A DNA stretch of 64,000 nt from Eutreptiella sp. 'Long Island Sound 2002'. Lineage: Eukaryota > Euglenozoa > Euglenophyceae > Eutreptiales > Eutreptiaceae. The stretch is taken from contig OZ038384.1 in NCBI GenBank assembly GCA_964036045.1, positions 32,469,771-32,533,770 of the forward strand, given 5' to 3'. A model generated the notes under the pieces. The model searched no databases. It had not been told where the DNA came from and was given only the letters and a program-made list of their open reading frames with translations. This document shows, piece after piece, positions 31,559 to 40,437 of the stretch. A program made the translations under genes and the position numbers. Numbering within the stretch: the stretch's first letter is position 1; each line of letters starts with the position of its first letter.

Positions 31559-32888
31559 GCAAGCCAATGGGCACTCATCCACACATTGCCCATTACCTCC
31601 CGGTGTGACCCCGACGGCCTCAATTGTTGTTGTAAATTCATTTTTTCTGGCGTGTTGTTCCGTGCATGAACTCGCATTTGCACCGTCTTGGAGCAAAGAG
31701 CGAAGAGAATTAGTGACATTCTCATTGGCTCGCACCGAGGACAAAAACGCGGCAATCTCTTGCACTATGGTTGCATGGACCAACTCACTGCCGTTGAGTC
31801 GCGATTCAATATTGGATTGGACGTGAGCAAATTCTACAATGCATGGACATGGCGAGTCACAAAGATGAGGACGCATGGTTAATGAGACATGACAAGAAGA
31901 ATTCGACCGCATGGAAATTAATTGAGTCAAGTGATTAATTTGCCCTCAAAAGTTTTTTTCACACGTCCCAATTTTCTCATGACAGGTCTTCTCCACTTTC
32001 TCAACGGTTCTAACATGAGCCACTTGCATACTTGCAACCCTTCCGAATGCTTATGACTCATCAACCGAATTTTTGCTGTATAATGATCTTGAACCTTGAA
32101 AATCTGACCCTCAACAAACTCACGAACGGTGGTCCTCATTTTGTCAGTGTCACCTCGAAGGTTGGCAGCATCTTTGCCACATGATTTACAAGCCTCCTCC
32201 ATCATGGACGCGGCGGCAGTAGCTTGTGAGTGCACCACGTCCAAGCACCCGAAATCGTCTTCCAATTGCTCGATACGATGTGAAACCCCCGATCCAACAA
32301 AGGTTTCTCCTTCAAGGGCGATGGCGGCGTTTGAAATCCTTCACCCACCAAAAACTTTAGCGCCCTCGATAACCAACTCACTTGGCGATCGCGGAGGGCT
32401 TTATTCCTTTCCACGTTAGTCTTGAAACTCACATTTTCTGCGCCAATTTGTTGGAGGTCCTTTGTTAATTGATTAAGAAAATCAACCAATCGCTTGTCCC
32501 AATCAATGATCTCACCACAAACTTTAGCAATCTCCGAATGTAGGCAATTATCGTTTTGCGATGCCACATGCAAGGCATGAACTACTACTTTAAGATTTTG
32601 AGAATGCAAATCAAAGTGCTTGTGAAAAAATTCATTTGCTTCATTTTTTGCAATGGAGTTCATCAAAAATTGACTCCATGTGAGCGATACGTTCACTTAC
32701 GAACGAGAACCACTGATGAGGATTTCCTTGCGAGTCAATCCAGCGTTCCCTTTCAACCCGAACCTTGCATGATTCGAAATGGACATCCATGCGCCGAACC
32801 TCATGGCGTTCTTCAATGTCCTCATTTTATGCAACAGAGGTCAACGGAACCAAAAAGCCACACGCAATGGCCGGCGCTTGATAAGTAA
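31559..32888 (-). pseudogene. gag: Element F gag, 5' coiled-coil part, interrupted by Gyp-2
   Basis: Minus-strand coding pieces in at least three frames (32202-32696, 31927-32265, 31559-31930) encode helical, coiled-coil-like sequence, e.g. VHATIVQEIAAFLSSVRANE and DKMRTTVREFVEGQIFKVQD. The last piece reads ...DECPLAC into the target duplication. Across the excised Gyp-2 it continues in the same frame as MCRTNIREVQKNLEAS at 20158 downward. Together with 16639-20163 this makes one decayed gag-protease element. Confidence 0.6.
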
Positions 32889-33893
32889 GTAAGTAAGTAA
32901 GGGCGGCCGCGTCCGCGGCCTTATCTGACATCTCCTTTCTTGTTTTACATTGTGGCCGCCTCTGGCGGGAAGGAGAGCTCTGCACCATCAGTTCCCCTGG
33001 CGACCCCTTTCTCACCTCTCGGCCGAGAACGTCAACCAGGTTCCCTTGGGGCATGACCGGCGGTAGGTGTTCTTCATTCGCTACCCTCACGGTCTCAGCT
33101 CCTTCCGGTCACCCATCGAAGGATACTCCGGCCTTTGCCCCCTAGCAAAGCCTTTTGGGCGCCTGCAGGCGGGTTTCCTGTGGATAGCCCTCGCCGACAG
33201 CGGAGCATTTCTCTCTGTCAACCACATTCCACCACTCCCCACCTTTCACTGGTTGGAGTACCCACTCGGCTCCCAGATGCACTTGGGTGTCGTCCATTCG
33301 CGGCTGGAGGCCAGGGGGCGACCTTTTCCACGTTCCCCCAGGTCCCGCTCACGCGTGAACCTACGTGTACTTAGGCCATTGACCCGGGGACCTCAGGGTC
33401 AACCCTCACCCCTGCGGACACCTCACGGCCGTCCAGGAGTTCAGGGCATTTTCCCGACTTCCCGTGGCCAGGCTCCCCATGGTTGGCCCATGGTTCACCA
33501 CTCCATGGCGACTGGTCTTCGAATCCCACGGGGCTGTTGCTTGGCGCTTTCGGTCTCCCATCCCATCCCATGTCCCGTTCCCCTTTGCCACATTCCGTCA
33601 CCAGCCCTTTCTCAGCGTCCCGTGGTTTCCCTATTCCACTGGGCTGTTGTGCTGCCCCATCCCATCCCTCATCTCGCCTTTATACCCCACCGGGCCGCCA
33701 GCAACCCTGCGGCGCGGGCCCACTGGATCCTCGTCCATCCGGGGACCGTTTCGTGCGCCGAGCATGGGTCGCTCCCTTCCCGCCCCCGCCCCTTTCCCCT
33801 GTGCCGCGTGCTGTCACCCTTCTTGGCCTATTCCCCGCGCCCCGCACCTTCCCATTAACCTGGGGCTGTTGTGGGGCCTTAGCCACACGCCCT
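32889..33893. repeat. AAGT microsatellite and E-type repeat sequence
   Basis: A short AAGT run (about 32882-32900) is followed by a GC-rich palindromic patch (GGCCGCG...CGCGGCC, about 32905-32920). Then comes C/T-rich, A-poor DNA whose last part (about 33655-33892) matches 40450-40676 and 40690-40805. ORFs here are composition-driven. Confidence 0.55.
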
Positions 33894-34763
33894 TGAAGCC
33901 GGTTCGGACCCCCGTGGCCATCTTGGGGTCACTTGGGTTGTGTATCTATGTGCCGGCAAGCCGCCATTGGCTGATATCATACTCTCCCATCCACCTGACC
34001 TAACCCGATGTGATAGTGTGATAGGTTTGGCCATTCCGGCTATGAGCGGCCATATTCAGTACCGAGGCACCGCCAGCGGAGATTTATATATCGGAATATC
34101 AGGAATCAACAGGGTTTTATTATCATAATGTTTCCGTAATTTTTCAGCCTTTCGTTCTGATGGTCAATGTATCGGCGACTGTCAGTTGGCTCGCGATTTT
34201 GCGTTAACCGATTGGTTAACTGTTATTTCCAGATATTTTGGCGGATACTCCGTTGAAGGGTCAGATTTCATCAGCAAAGGGTTCGTTGCTTCCGCAATTT
34301 TCTAAATAAGCACTCGAAATTTTATTCTGAATTTTTCGCGATGACGAAATCGGATTTTCGACTTCCACATCGCCGCACTTGATTTGGACTTCTTCGAGTG
34401 GTCATACTCCTTTCCCTATGCCTGAATCAGGTTTCCCTTATACTTGCCACCCATTTGACTTGGAGATATAAGGGAAACAAAAGTGAATCGTGGGACCACT
34501 TGGAAGGACCATATCTACGCGCGAGTGTGAGGAAAGATAATAAGGAAGGTTGGGTTGCAAACGCCTTGGTCTCAACTTAATTTAAGAAGCATCAAACGCC
34601 TTTGGTGTGTACACATGCCGGATATAGCAAGGGATAATGGTCAAGAGGGTATAAAGTGATATATAACTCTTGGACCCTGCAACCGAACATTTTATTGTGA
34701 CTTTCGAGTGTACCGCATGAGTGTTGGGGTTGCATAGCAACTTTCCTTGGGTTCCTACGTATT

Positions 34764-35102
34764 GGTAGGCAGTAGGAAGTGTGAGCTATGCAATTGTCCT
34801 CGGATGAACAATGGGAAGCAAGCAAAATGAAGCCTCAACCAATGTGTGACCGGCGATACACAATCCGATTCGGAAATCAGCAATGAAGCATGGAGACCAG
34901 TTTCGGCTCGAAATGAGCCCTCATCAGTCCAAAGTACTGTAATGAATGAACAAATCACACAACAGACAGAGTGTTATAAGAATAGAGATAAACAATCAAA
35001 ATCACAGCGATAAGGCGACAAATTCACGTCTTCATAAATAATCAAAAACAGGCTATGCGCGCGACGTGTTTTTGCGACTTGCGCGCGATCTCTGTCCGGG
35101 AT
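34764..35102 (-). repeat. PLE pLTR-like repeat, distal copy
   Basis: Nearly identical to 38365-38703. It ends in a palindromic GCGCGCGACGTG...TTGCGCGCGAT patch and GTCCGGGAT. Confidence 0.85.
34891..34931 (-). ncRNA. Hammerhead-ribozyme-like motif, copy 1
   Basis: On the minus strand: stem I UGGA, core CUGAUGA, stem II GGCUC/GAGCC with loop AUUUC (one extra G on its 5' side), core GAAA, a tiny stem III (AC/GU), GUC, then UCCA closing stem I. All conserved core bases are present. Activity is not shown. Confidence 0.7.
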
Positions 35103-35155
35103 ACTGGCTTGCCCTCCCTTAGAAGAGGGACATCCATGCTTACGACTCATATAGG

Positions 35156-36598
35156 TCACACAGTAGGTCCACCGACTCTTGTGAATGGCATTCCCCATGG
35201 GATTTTTTTCGCAAAGGCATTCAAAGACCGAAACATTAGCTTGTGCCATCTCCTCCCCAAGGACAACGAAGGCTTAGGCGTATGGAAAAGCTTCAAACCC
35301 GGTATAGGGGTGCTCAAATTAGACTTCAATCGACCCACCAATGCACTCCAACTTATAGGCAAAGAGCGACTACAAAACGAACGGAATGCGTGGAACACAC
35401 CAGTCGTGTGGCGACATTTTCTACAAGCATATCGATTTTTGTCTTCCCAATTGAGCGGCAGTGGTGAGAACGTGTGGGTGGGATACCCCAAGCGTGCACA
35501 CGCCAACGTCAACCGACGCACACAAAGGCGAAAGTAAAAATGATGTGAACACAAACGCAAGAAGCGTGCACACTCACCCTTTATCCATGAGGTCCGATAC
35601 TTTCGTGGATGGTCGCTACACCACGGTATGTATGCCGCCGCATGCGTGGGCTTGAAAAACGCACAATGCCGAAGTGGGGATAATGATAAGACAAAGAGAT
35701 CCATGAATGGCACACCCCCTGGGCTACCAAGCGCCAAAACATCGAAAGTTAAATGGCTCGGGTATACTTTATGCAACCACGACAACACGTGTGGTGTAGA
35801 TGACGCATCATGCACCAAAAGCACATCGTCAATAAATTGCAAGGTGGCAGAGGGGAAGGAGGCACATGCCTTGAGGACAAAGGCCCTCAATATTAGATTT
35901 GCCCACGGTGGAGCACATCTTGCCCCCATAGCGAAACCCGACACTTGACGGTAGATGCCTACTGCAGGTGCAACAAAAAAATTCGTCGTGAAGACAAGAT
36001 AGAGAAGGAATTCCCCAAGGGACAACCCAGCATCATGTGAAATGGTAACGAATGGTAAAGTGCACGCCAAAAAATGGAAATGGGCCCCATTCATCGGCTG
36101 CAACAACCAAAACATTAATTCACGTTCACTATCAGTAATGGAGGCGGAAAATGTCCGATCATTCACAAACTTATTGCGCCAATATCTATATGCAAACGAC
36201 ACGTCGGGCCATTGGATACGCGTGTACAGGTTTGAAAAATCAAAGGATGTAAGGACTGGGTTCTCCAAGGCAAAGCGTTCAAGGATTAATGGTAAACGTT
36301 GCACCACATCAAACGTATCCACTAGAACTGAAGTCAATGGATGGGCCATGCGATCACACTTGAGAAACGTTAACCCAACGAATGTGAGTAGCGTTGCCGG
36401 CACGGAAGTATACCAGCTCCGGAGAGCCGTAATCGGTCTACTCGCCCACCCACCATGCATATCCCAAGAAACTTTACTACATTTGTGGGTCTTCACCAAC
36501 ATATAGAAATTTGGCATAGACAATGGGGGTGAGAATGAGAAGAAACCATCCAATAAATATCTCAACTCTTCCGATAAATCATGGGAGTTAGCTTCCAT
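35156..36598 (-). CDS. PLE reverse transcriptase, catalytic part of ORF2
   Basis: A 480-codon frame continuing ORF2 after a TAG. PLE-type RT motifs appear in order: NFYMLVKTHK, RPITALRSW, LTSFDFSNLYTRIQ, GFAMGARCAPPWANL, the catalytic FIDD (35825-35836), then GGVPFMDL and a FKPTHAAAY...SDHPRKYR thumb-like segment. The C terminus (about 120 residues) holds a CRKCRH pair but no GIY-YIG endonuclease signature, so this appears to be an endonuclease-deficient type. RT primes on DNA ends and copies the element RNA. The apparent ATG right after the TAG is probably internal. Retroviral-like and LINE RTs fit the motifs less well. Confidence 0.8.
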   Translation of the reverse strand: MEANSHDLSEELRYLLDGFFSFSPPLSMPNFYMLVKTHKCSKVSWDMHGGWASRPITALRSWYTSVPATLLTFVGLTFLKCDRMAHPLTSVLVDTFDVVQRLPLILERFALENPVLTSFDFSNLYTRIQWPDVSFAYRYWRNKFVNDRTFSASITDSERELMFWLLQPMNGAHFHFLACTLPFVTISHDAGLSLGEFLLYLVFTTNFFVAPAVGIYRQVSGFAMGARCAPPWANLILRAFVLKACASFPSATLQFIDDVLLVHDASSTPHVLSWLHKVYPSHLTFDVLALGSPGGVPFMDLFVLSLSPLRHCAFFKPTHAAAYIPWCSDHPRKYRTSWIKGECARFLRLCSHHFYFRLCVRRLTLACARLGYPTHTFSPLPLNWEDKNRYACRKCRHTTGVFHAFRSFCSRSLPISWSALVGRLKSNLSTPIPGLKLFHTPKPSLSLGRRWHKLMFRSLNAFAKKIPWGMPFTRVGGPTV

Positions 36599-37375
36599 CT
36601 ACTCAAAAATGCATGTGCGCCATTGGTTCGCTTGTGACAACCATAGGGATACATTTTCGTCAGAATGGGGCGCCAATTTAGCATACAGCAAATTTCCATT
36701 CACCTTGGAATCCGAAAGATGCCTATTCACCTCAAACAAATATGCACGAACCGACATGAGAACATTGCCACCATCCTTATCCGACTTCAAAACCAAGACC
36801 TCTTGCAAATAATCCTCAACAAGATGGGACTTCCAACCAACACCACTTCGTGGAATCGACTTTTCATTCCAATCGGAGAGCGTCGAAAAGCACACATCCT
36901 TAAAGCAACAAATTGCATTTTGAATTGCAAAATCATTGGGTGCAATGGCTTCCAAAATTTTGCTTGAAGGGTGGGTACCACGCTTGCAATGGAGAAATTT
37001 GTAAGGATACATAGACATGAGATCAAAGCGCGGGGGGTGTTTCAAAGAATAGCAACTCCAAATCAAAACCCGCTCCAATTCTGCACACTCACCACGAAGT
37101 TGAGGAATTATCGTACTAATCAAGCGGGAAGGACTCACATATGGCACAAACTTATTTCCTAACGATAGAAGGAACGAGAGGTAGGGGGGCGGTGAAGGAA
37201 CGTCATCTCCATCCAAAATTAATGGATGGCGTTTCGGGATGGACGTGATTGAACCACCACCTTGATGGTACGTATCGAAATCTTCATGCATAAAATTCAT
37301 CATGCGTGAATCCAAACGCCTCCATTGGCGTCTCTTTTCATCCCATAATTTCTTGCGGAGACGGCGGCCTTTCAC
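36599..37375 (-). CDS. PLE ORF2, N-terminal part
   Basis: Same frame as the RT, closed by TAG at 36599-36601. It contains LSFLLSLGNKFVPYVSPSR, the N-terminal conserved stretch of PLE polymerases, and LVLKSDKDGGNVLM near its end, the first RT motif. RT motif 1 is therefore on one side of the TAG and the rest of the polymerase on the other, so ORF2 was one protein. The nominal start (GTG 37375) overlaps the TGA of ORF1; a frameshift from ORF1 or an upstream start is possible. Confidence 0.7.
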   Translation of the reverse strand: MKGRRLRKKLWDEKRRQWRRLDSRMMNFMHEDFDTYHQGGGSITSIPKRHPLILDGDDVPSPPPYLSFLLSLGNKFVPYVSPSRLISTIIPQLRGECAELERVLIWSCYSLKHPPRFDLMSMYPYKFLHCKRGTHPSSKILEAIAPNDFAIQNAICCFKDVCFSTLSDWNEKSIPRSGVGWKSHLVEDYLQEVLVLKSDKDGGNVLMSVRAYLFEVNRHLSDSKVNGNLLYAKLAPHSDENVSLWLSQANQWRTCIFE

Positions 37376-38340
37376 TTGACCCGCCGACGGCTTCTCGGAC
37401 GCGTGTCTTGTTGTGCATGGCGCTTGTGAGGCGACCTCGGGGAAACAACGGTTACGGATTTGTGGCTTCCATGAGAGCTCCTTGAACTCCGGCTTGAGTT
37501 TCGGCTTTTTCTCGAGAGGTGTGAATGTGTGGAACTCATGGAACTTCGGCTCGAGCTTCGGCTTGAACGGGACTTGGAACTTCCCCGTGGACTCCGACTT
37601 TGGCTCCGACTTCGACTCGCGCTTTTGCTTCCGTGAGAACCACCACCACGCCGGTTTTTTGGAGACTTAGTATCAAAGGTAGAGGACATATGCTTCATCA
37701 TAACACGGAGATCCGCTAATTGATCATCAAATTCACGCTCTCTTTGGGACTCTTCATTAAGTGCCTCGGCTAAGACCTCTTTTTTGTGCAACCGAATCAC
37801 CTCACGCGATTGTTTTTTATCATAGTGAAACTTCCAACGATCAAATTTCTTGTCGGCATTATCAGAAATGGCGCGCACGGCTTCTACAACTTGTTGAATT
37901 GCACGATCTCTCTTCAATTGCATACCCGGCGTGGGATCATGAACCGGACCCCATTCACGGGCAAGAGCAATGGACAAATTAAAGTGTTGATCCAACGCGG
38001 TTTGAGCTTGCTTTTTGAGCTCTTGAACACTAAGCTCATCACTCGCCAATTGTGCACGCACATATACCAACTTTTGATCATATTCGTCCATATGAATTTG
38101 TTTTTGTGACGCTTCCGCAATGATCTTATGTTCTTTGGCACTTCCATTTCGAAAGAGCGTTTTCTTTGGCTTGAATGCATTGTCTTTCAACCATAGTAAT
38201 TTAGTTTCCGTGAACTTGCGATGGCGGGCTTTCTCCAAAGCTTTGAAGTAAGAAATGAATGATGGACGCAACGGCGCCGGCACTTCATCAAGCCTCCAAC
38301 GAGGCGGTTTCCGTGATCTCTTGGGGTTTGTGTTAGACAT
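37372..38340 (-). CDS. PLE ORF1: coiled-coil, SR-rich protein
   Basis: I place the start at ATG 38340, because upstream codons of the same frame run through the terminal repeat. About 322 residues. The N terminus is basic (NPKRSRKPPRW). The middle is strongly helical and charged (EYDQKLVYVRAQLASDELSV; RLHKKEVLAEALNEESQRER), likely coiled coil. The C-terminal ~90 residues are Ser/Arg-dipeptide rich (SRSRSQSRSPRG). A nucleic-acid-binding, Gag-like accessory role is plausible. No enzymatic motif and no GIY-YIG domain are seen. Confidence 0.65.
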   Translation of the reverse strand: MSNTNPKRSRKPPRWRLDEVPAPLRPSFISYFKALEKARHRKFTETKLLWLKDNAFKPKKTLFRNGSAKEHKIIAEASQKQIHMDEYDQKLVYVRAQLASDELSVQELKKQAQTALDQHFNLSIALAREWGPVHDPTPGMQLKRDRAIQQVVEAVRAISDNADKKFDRWKFHYDKKQSREVIRLHKKEVLAEALNEESQREREFDDQLADLRVMMKHMSSTFDTKSPKNRRGGGSHGSKSASRSRSQSRSPRGSSKSRSSRSSSRSSMSSTHSHLSRKSRNSSRSSRSSHGSHKSVTVVSPRSPHKRHAQQDTRPRSRRRVK

Positions 38341-38364
38341 AGCGGCGCTCGAGATAAACTCAAT

Positions 38365-38703
38365 GGTAGGCAGTAGGAAGTGTGAGCTATGCAATTGTCC
38401 TCGGATGAACAATGGGAAGCAAGCAAAATGAAGCCTCAACCAATGTGTGACCGGCGATACACAATCCAATTCGGAAATCAGCAATGAAGCATGGAGACCA
38501 GTTTCGGCTCGAAATGAGCCCTCATCAGTCCAAAGTACTGTAATGAATGAACAAATCACACAACAGACAGAGTGTTATAAGAATAGAGATAAACAATCAA
38601 AATCACAGCGATAAGGCGACAAATTCACGTCTTCATAAATAATCAAAAACAGGCTGTGCGCGCGACGTGTTTTTGCGACTTGCGCGCGATCTCTGTCCGG
38701 GAT
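38365..38703 (-). repeat. PLE pLTR-like repeat, proximal copy
   Basis: Direct copy of 34764-35102. It precedes ORF1 in element sense and probably carries the promoter. Confidence 0.85.
38492..38532 (-). ncRNA. Hammerhead-ribozyme-like motif, copy 2
   Basis: The same 41-base sequence as copy 1, with CTGATGA at 38522-38528 (minus) and predicted cleavage after GUC at 38496. Confidence 0.7.
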
Positions 38704-38973
38704 GAAGAAGTGAATTTGTCGCCTTATCGCTGTGATTTTGATTGTTTATCTCTATTCTTATAACACTCTGTCTGTTGTGTGATTTGTTCATTCATTAGAG
38801 TACTTTGGACTGATGAGGGCTCATTTCGAGCCGAAACTGGTCTCCATGCTTCATTGCTGATTTCCGAATTGGATTGTGTATCGCCGGTCACACATTGGTT
38901 GAGGCTTCATTTTGCTTGCTTCTCATTGTTCATCCGAGGACAATTGCATAGCTCACACTTCCTACTGCCTACC
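38704..38973 (+). repeat. Inverted partial pLTR of the PLE
   Basis: Reverse complement of about 38365-38630, joined tail to tail with the proximal pLTR. This layout is seen in Penelope-type insertions. Confidence 0.85.
38806..38846 (+). ncRNA. Hammerhead-ribozyme-like motif, copy 3
   Basis: Third copy, on +, in the inverted repeat. Stem I TGGA (38806-38809) pairs with TCCA (38843-38846); CTGATGA is at 38810-38816, GAAA at 38833-38836 and GTC at 38840-38842. Confidence 0.7.
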
Positions 38974-40437
38974 ATTGAAGTTATGTCAATGGAGGGACAT
39001 GGCATATCATGGTGGGAGCCATATTTTGAGGGTATGTGTTGTATGCATGGTATATGTTTGATATGCTCACGCCCATGTTATATATCTTCGTGTCGCCGAA
39101 GAGATAGGGAGCCATACGTGACAAGGGCTTTGCCCATGTCCCAATTGTGGAATTCAAAGCGCTAGACCAAGTCTACCGCGTATGTATTGCTCATGGTATG
39201 TTTGACAAAGAGATCCATGGGTGCACTCCCATTTTCATGGGGCATGTAGATATTAGTGGCGAAGGTATCTCCATGCGCCCGATTGGGGATCCAAGTGGAG
39301 GAATTGTTCGCAAATGGTTCCAATCATTTGTGTATTGAATCATGAGCGGATGTCATGGGTGAGCATAGAGATATACTATCATGAAAACTTTGTATTTGGT
39401 CATATTTTCATGTTTTTGACCTCAATTTTTGCTCATTTTTGCGTTTTGTGTACTTACCTGGTCAGCAAACAGCAGGAAGCCTATGGAGAGTCGAACCATG
39501 GTATGTTGTTCATATGTTGGCATATGCTTTGGAGTTGAACACCACCATATGCCGGATCGCGTACTCCATTTGGCTTGGCGCACGAGAGATTACAAGAATT
39601 GGTCTCAAAATCATGGGCTGACTTGGGCAGTGCGTGGCGCCCATATCTGAAGGGGTTTCGAGGGTAAAGTGGGGATGTACATGGGCATTGGCCCTTGGTC
39701 TCTATCCTCCATGAATACTAGACTTCGATTCCATGCATGATTCGAGCCTTCGGATAAGTAGTAACTTCAATTTTGAGCATATATTTGATATATGGCCAAT
39801 ATGGTGTGAATTGGCAGTTTTTTGACATGTTATGAGTTCAAACTCATAGGTCATTTCTCTAAGCCCATTCGACTCCAAGTCCAACCAAGGTTACGTCAGG
39901 GTAGGGCATGGTCCTGAGTGTCACTCTAGGCCATGACACGCCACCTCCTCTATTGGGCTAGGATTTAGAGGCTTGGGAGTGAACAAATTTTTGGGGTTTA
40001 TGTAATGACTTGTGACACATGGCATTCAGCCATCTCATTTGACCTGGTTCAGGGCAATATGTTGGTGAGTCAAGGGAAGGTCTTGAGTCCAGGGAATGAG
40101 GGGTTTATGGCTGTGAATGTGTATGTTTACCTCTTTCCCCAACTTTGTTTTATTTGTGTTCATATGGCAATTTCAGGGCTTTCTTCCTTGGTGCAATTCT
40201 TGTACATGCCCGCCACCGTGGGAAGACCGGTGTGCTGAACGAAAGCCCGCAGCCTGATTTGGATTGTGAATTGGGTTATTGCTGTATTTGTGGGATCTGG
40301 TTGCCATTCAGGGTCGAAGGAGGATTTTTTTTTCTATATTTTTGGATTTGGAACCTTGGATTTTGAGCAATGCAATCGTTGATCAGGAGCAAATCGGCAG
40401 GGGTTACAGGCGGAAGGGGCACAGCGGGGGCCGGTCC

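Larger units (their letters stand above)
34764..38973 (-). mobile_element. Penelope-like element with direct and inverted terminal repeats
   Basis: A 4.2-kb insertion into the LTR: comparison with the uninterrupted copy at 3199-5530 shows the break near 4068. It has two 339-bp direct repeats (34764-35102, 38365-38703) and a 270-bp inverted partial copy (38704-38973). Outer ends are GGTAGGCAGTAGG and its complement. A possible 3-bp duplication ATT flanks it (34761-34763, 38974-38976). Two minus-strand ORFs include a PLE-type RT. The combination of pLTR-like repeats, an inverted partial copy, hammerhead-like motifs and the RT type fits PLEs better than LTR elements. Confidence 0.8.
33894..40437 (+). 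repeat. Solo LTR of the Gyp-1 family, split by a PLE
   Basis: 33894-34763 plus 38974-40437 together match 3199-5530. E-type repeat sequence lies on both sides, there is no polypurine tract before it and no pol after it, so it looks like a solo LTR inserted in E sequence. I could not find a clear target duplication. Confidence 0.8.

Noticed and set aside
35156-36598. GIY-YIG endonuclease domain in the PLE
   Set aside because: No GIY/YIG pair with the expected Arg, Glu and Asn was found in either the N-terminal or the C-terminal part.
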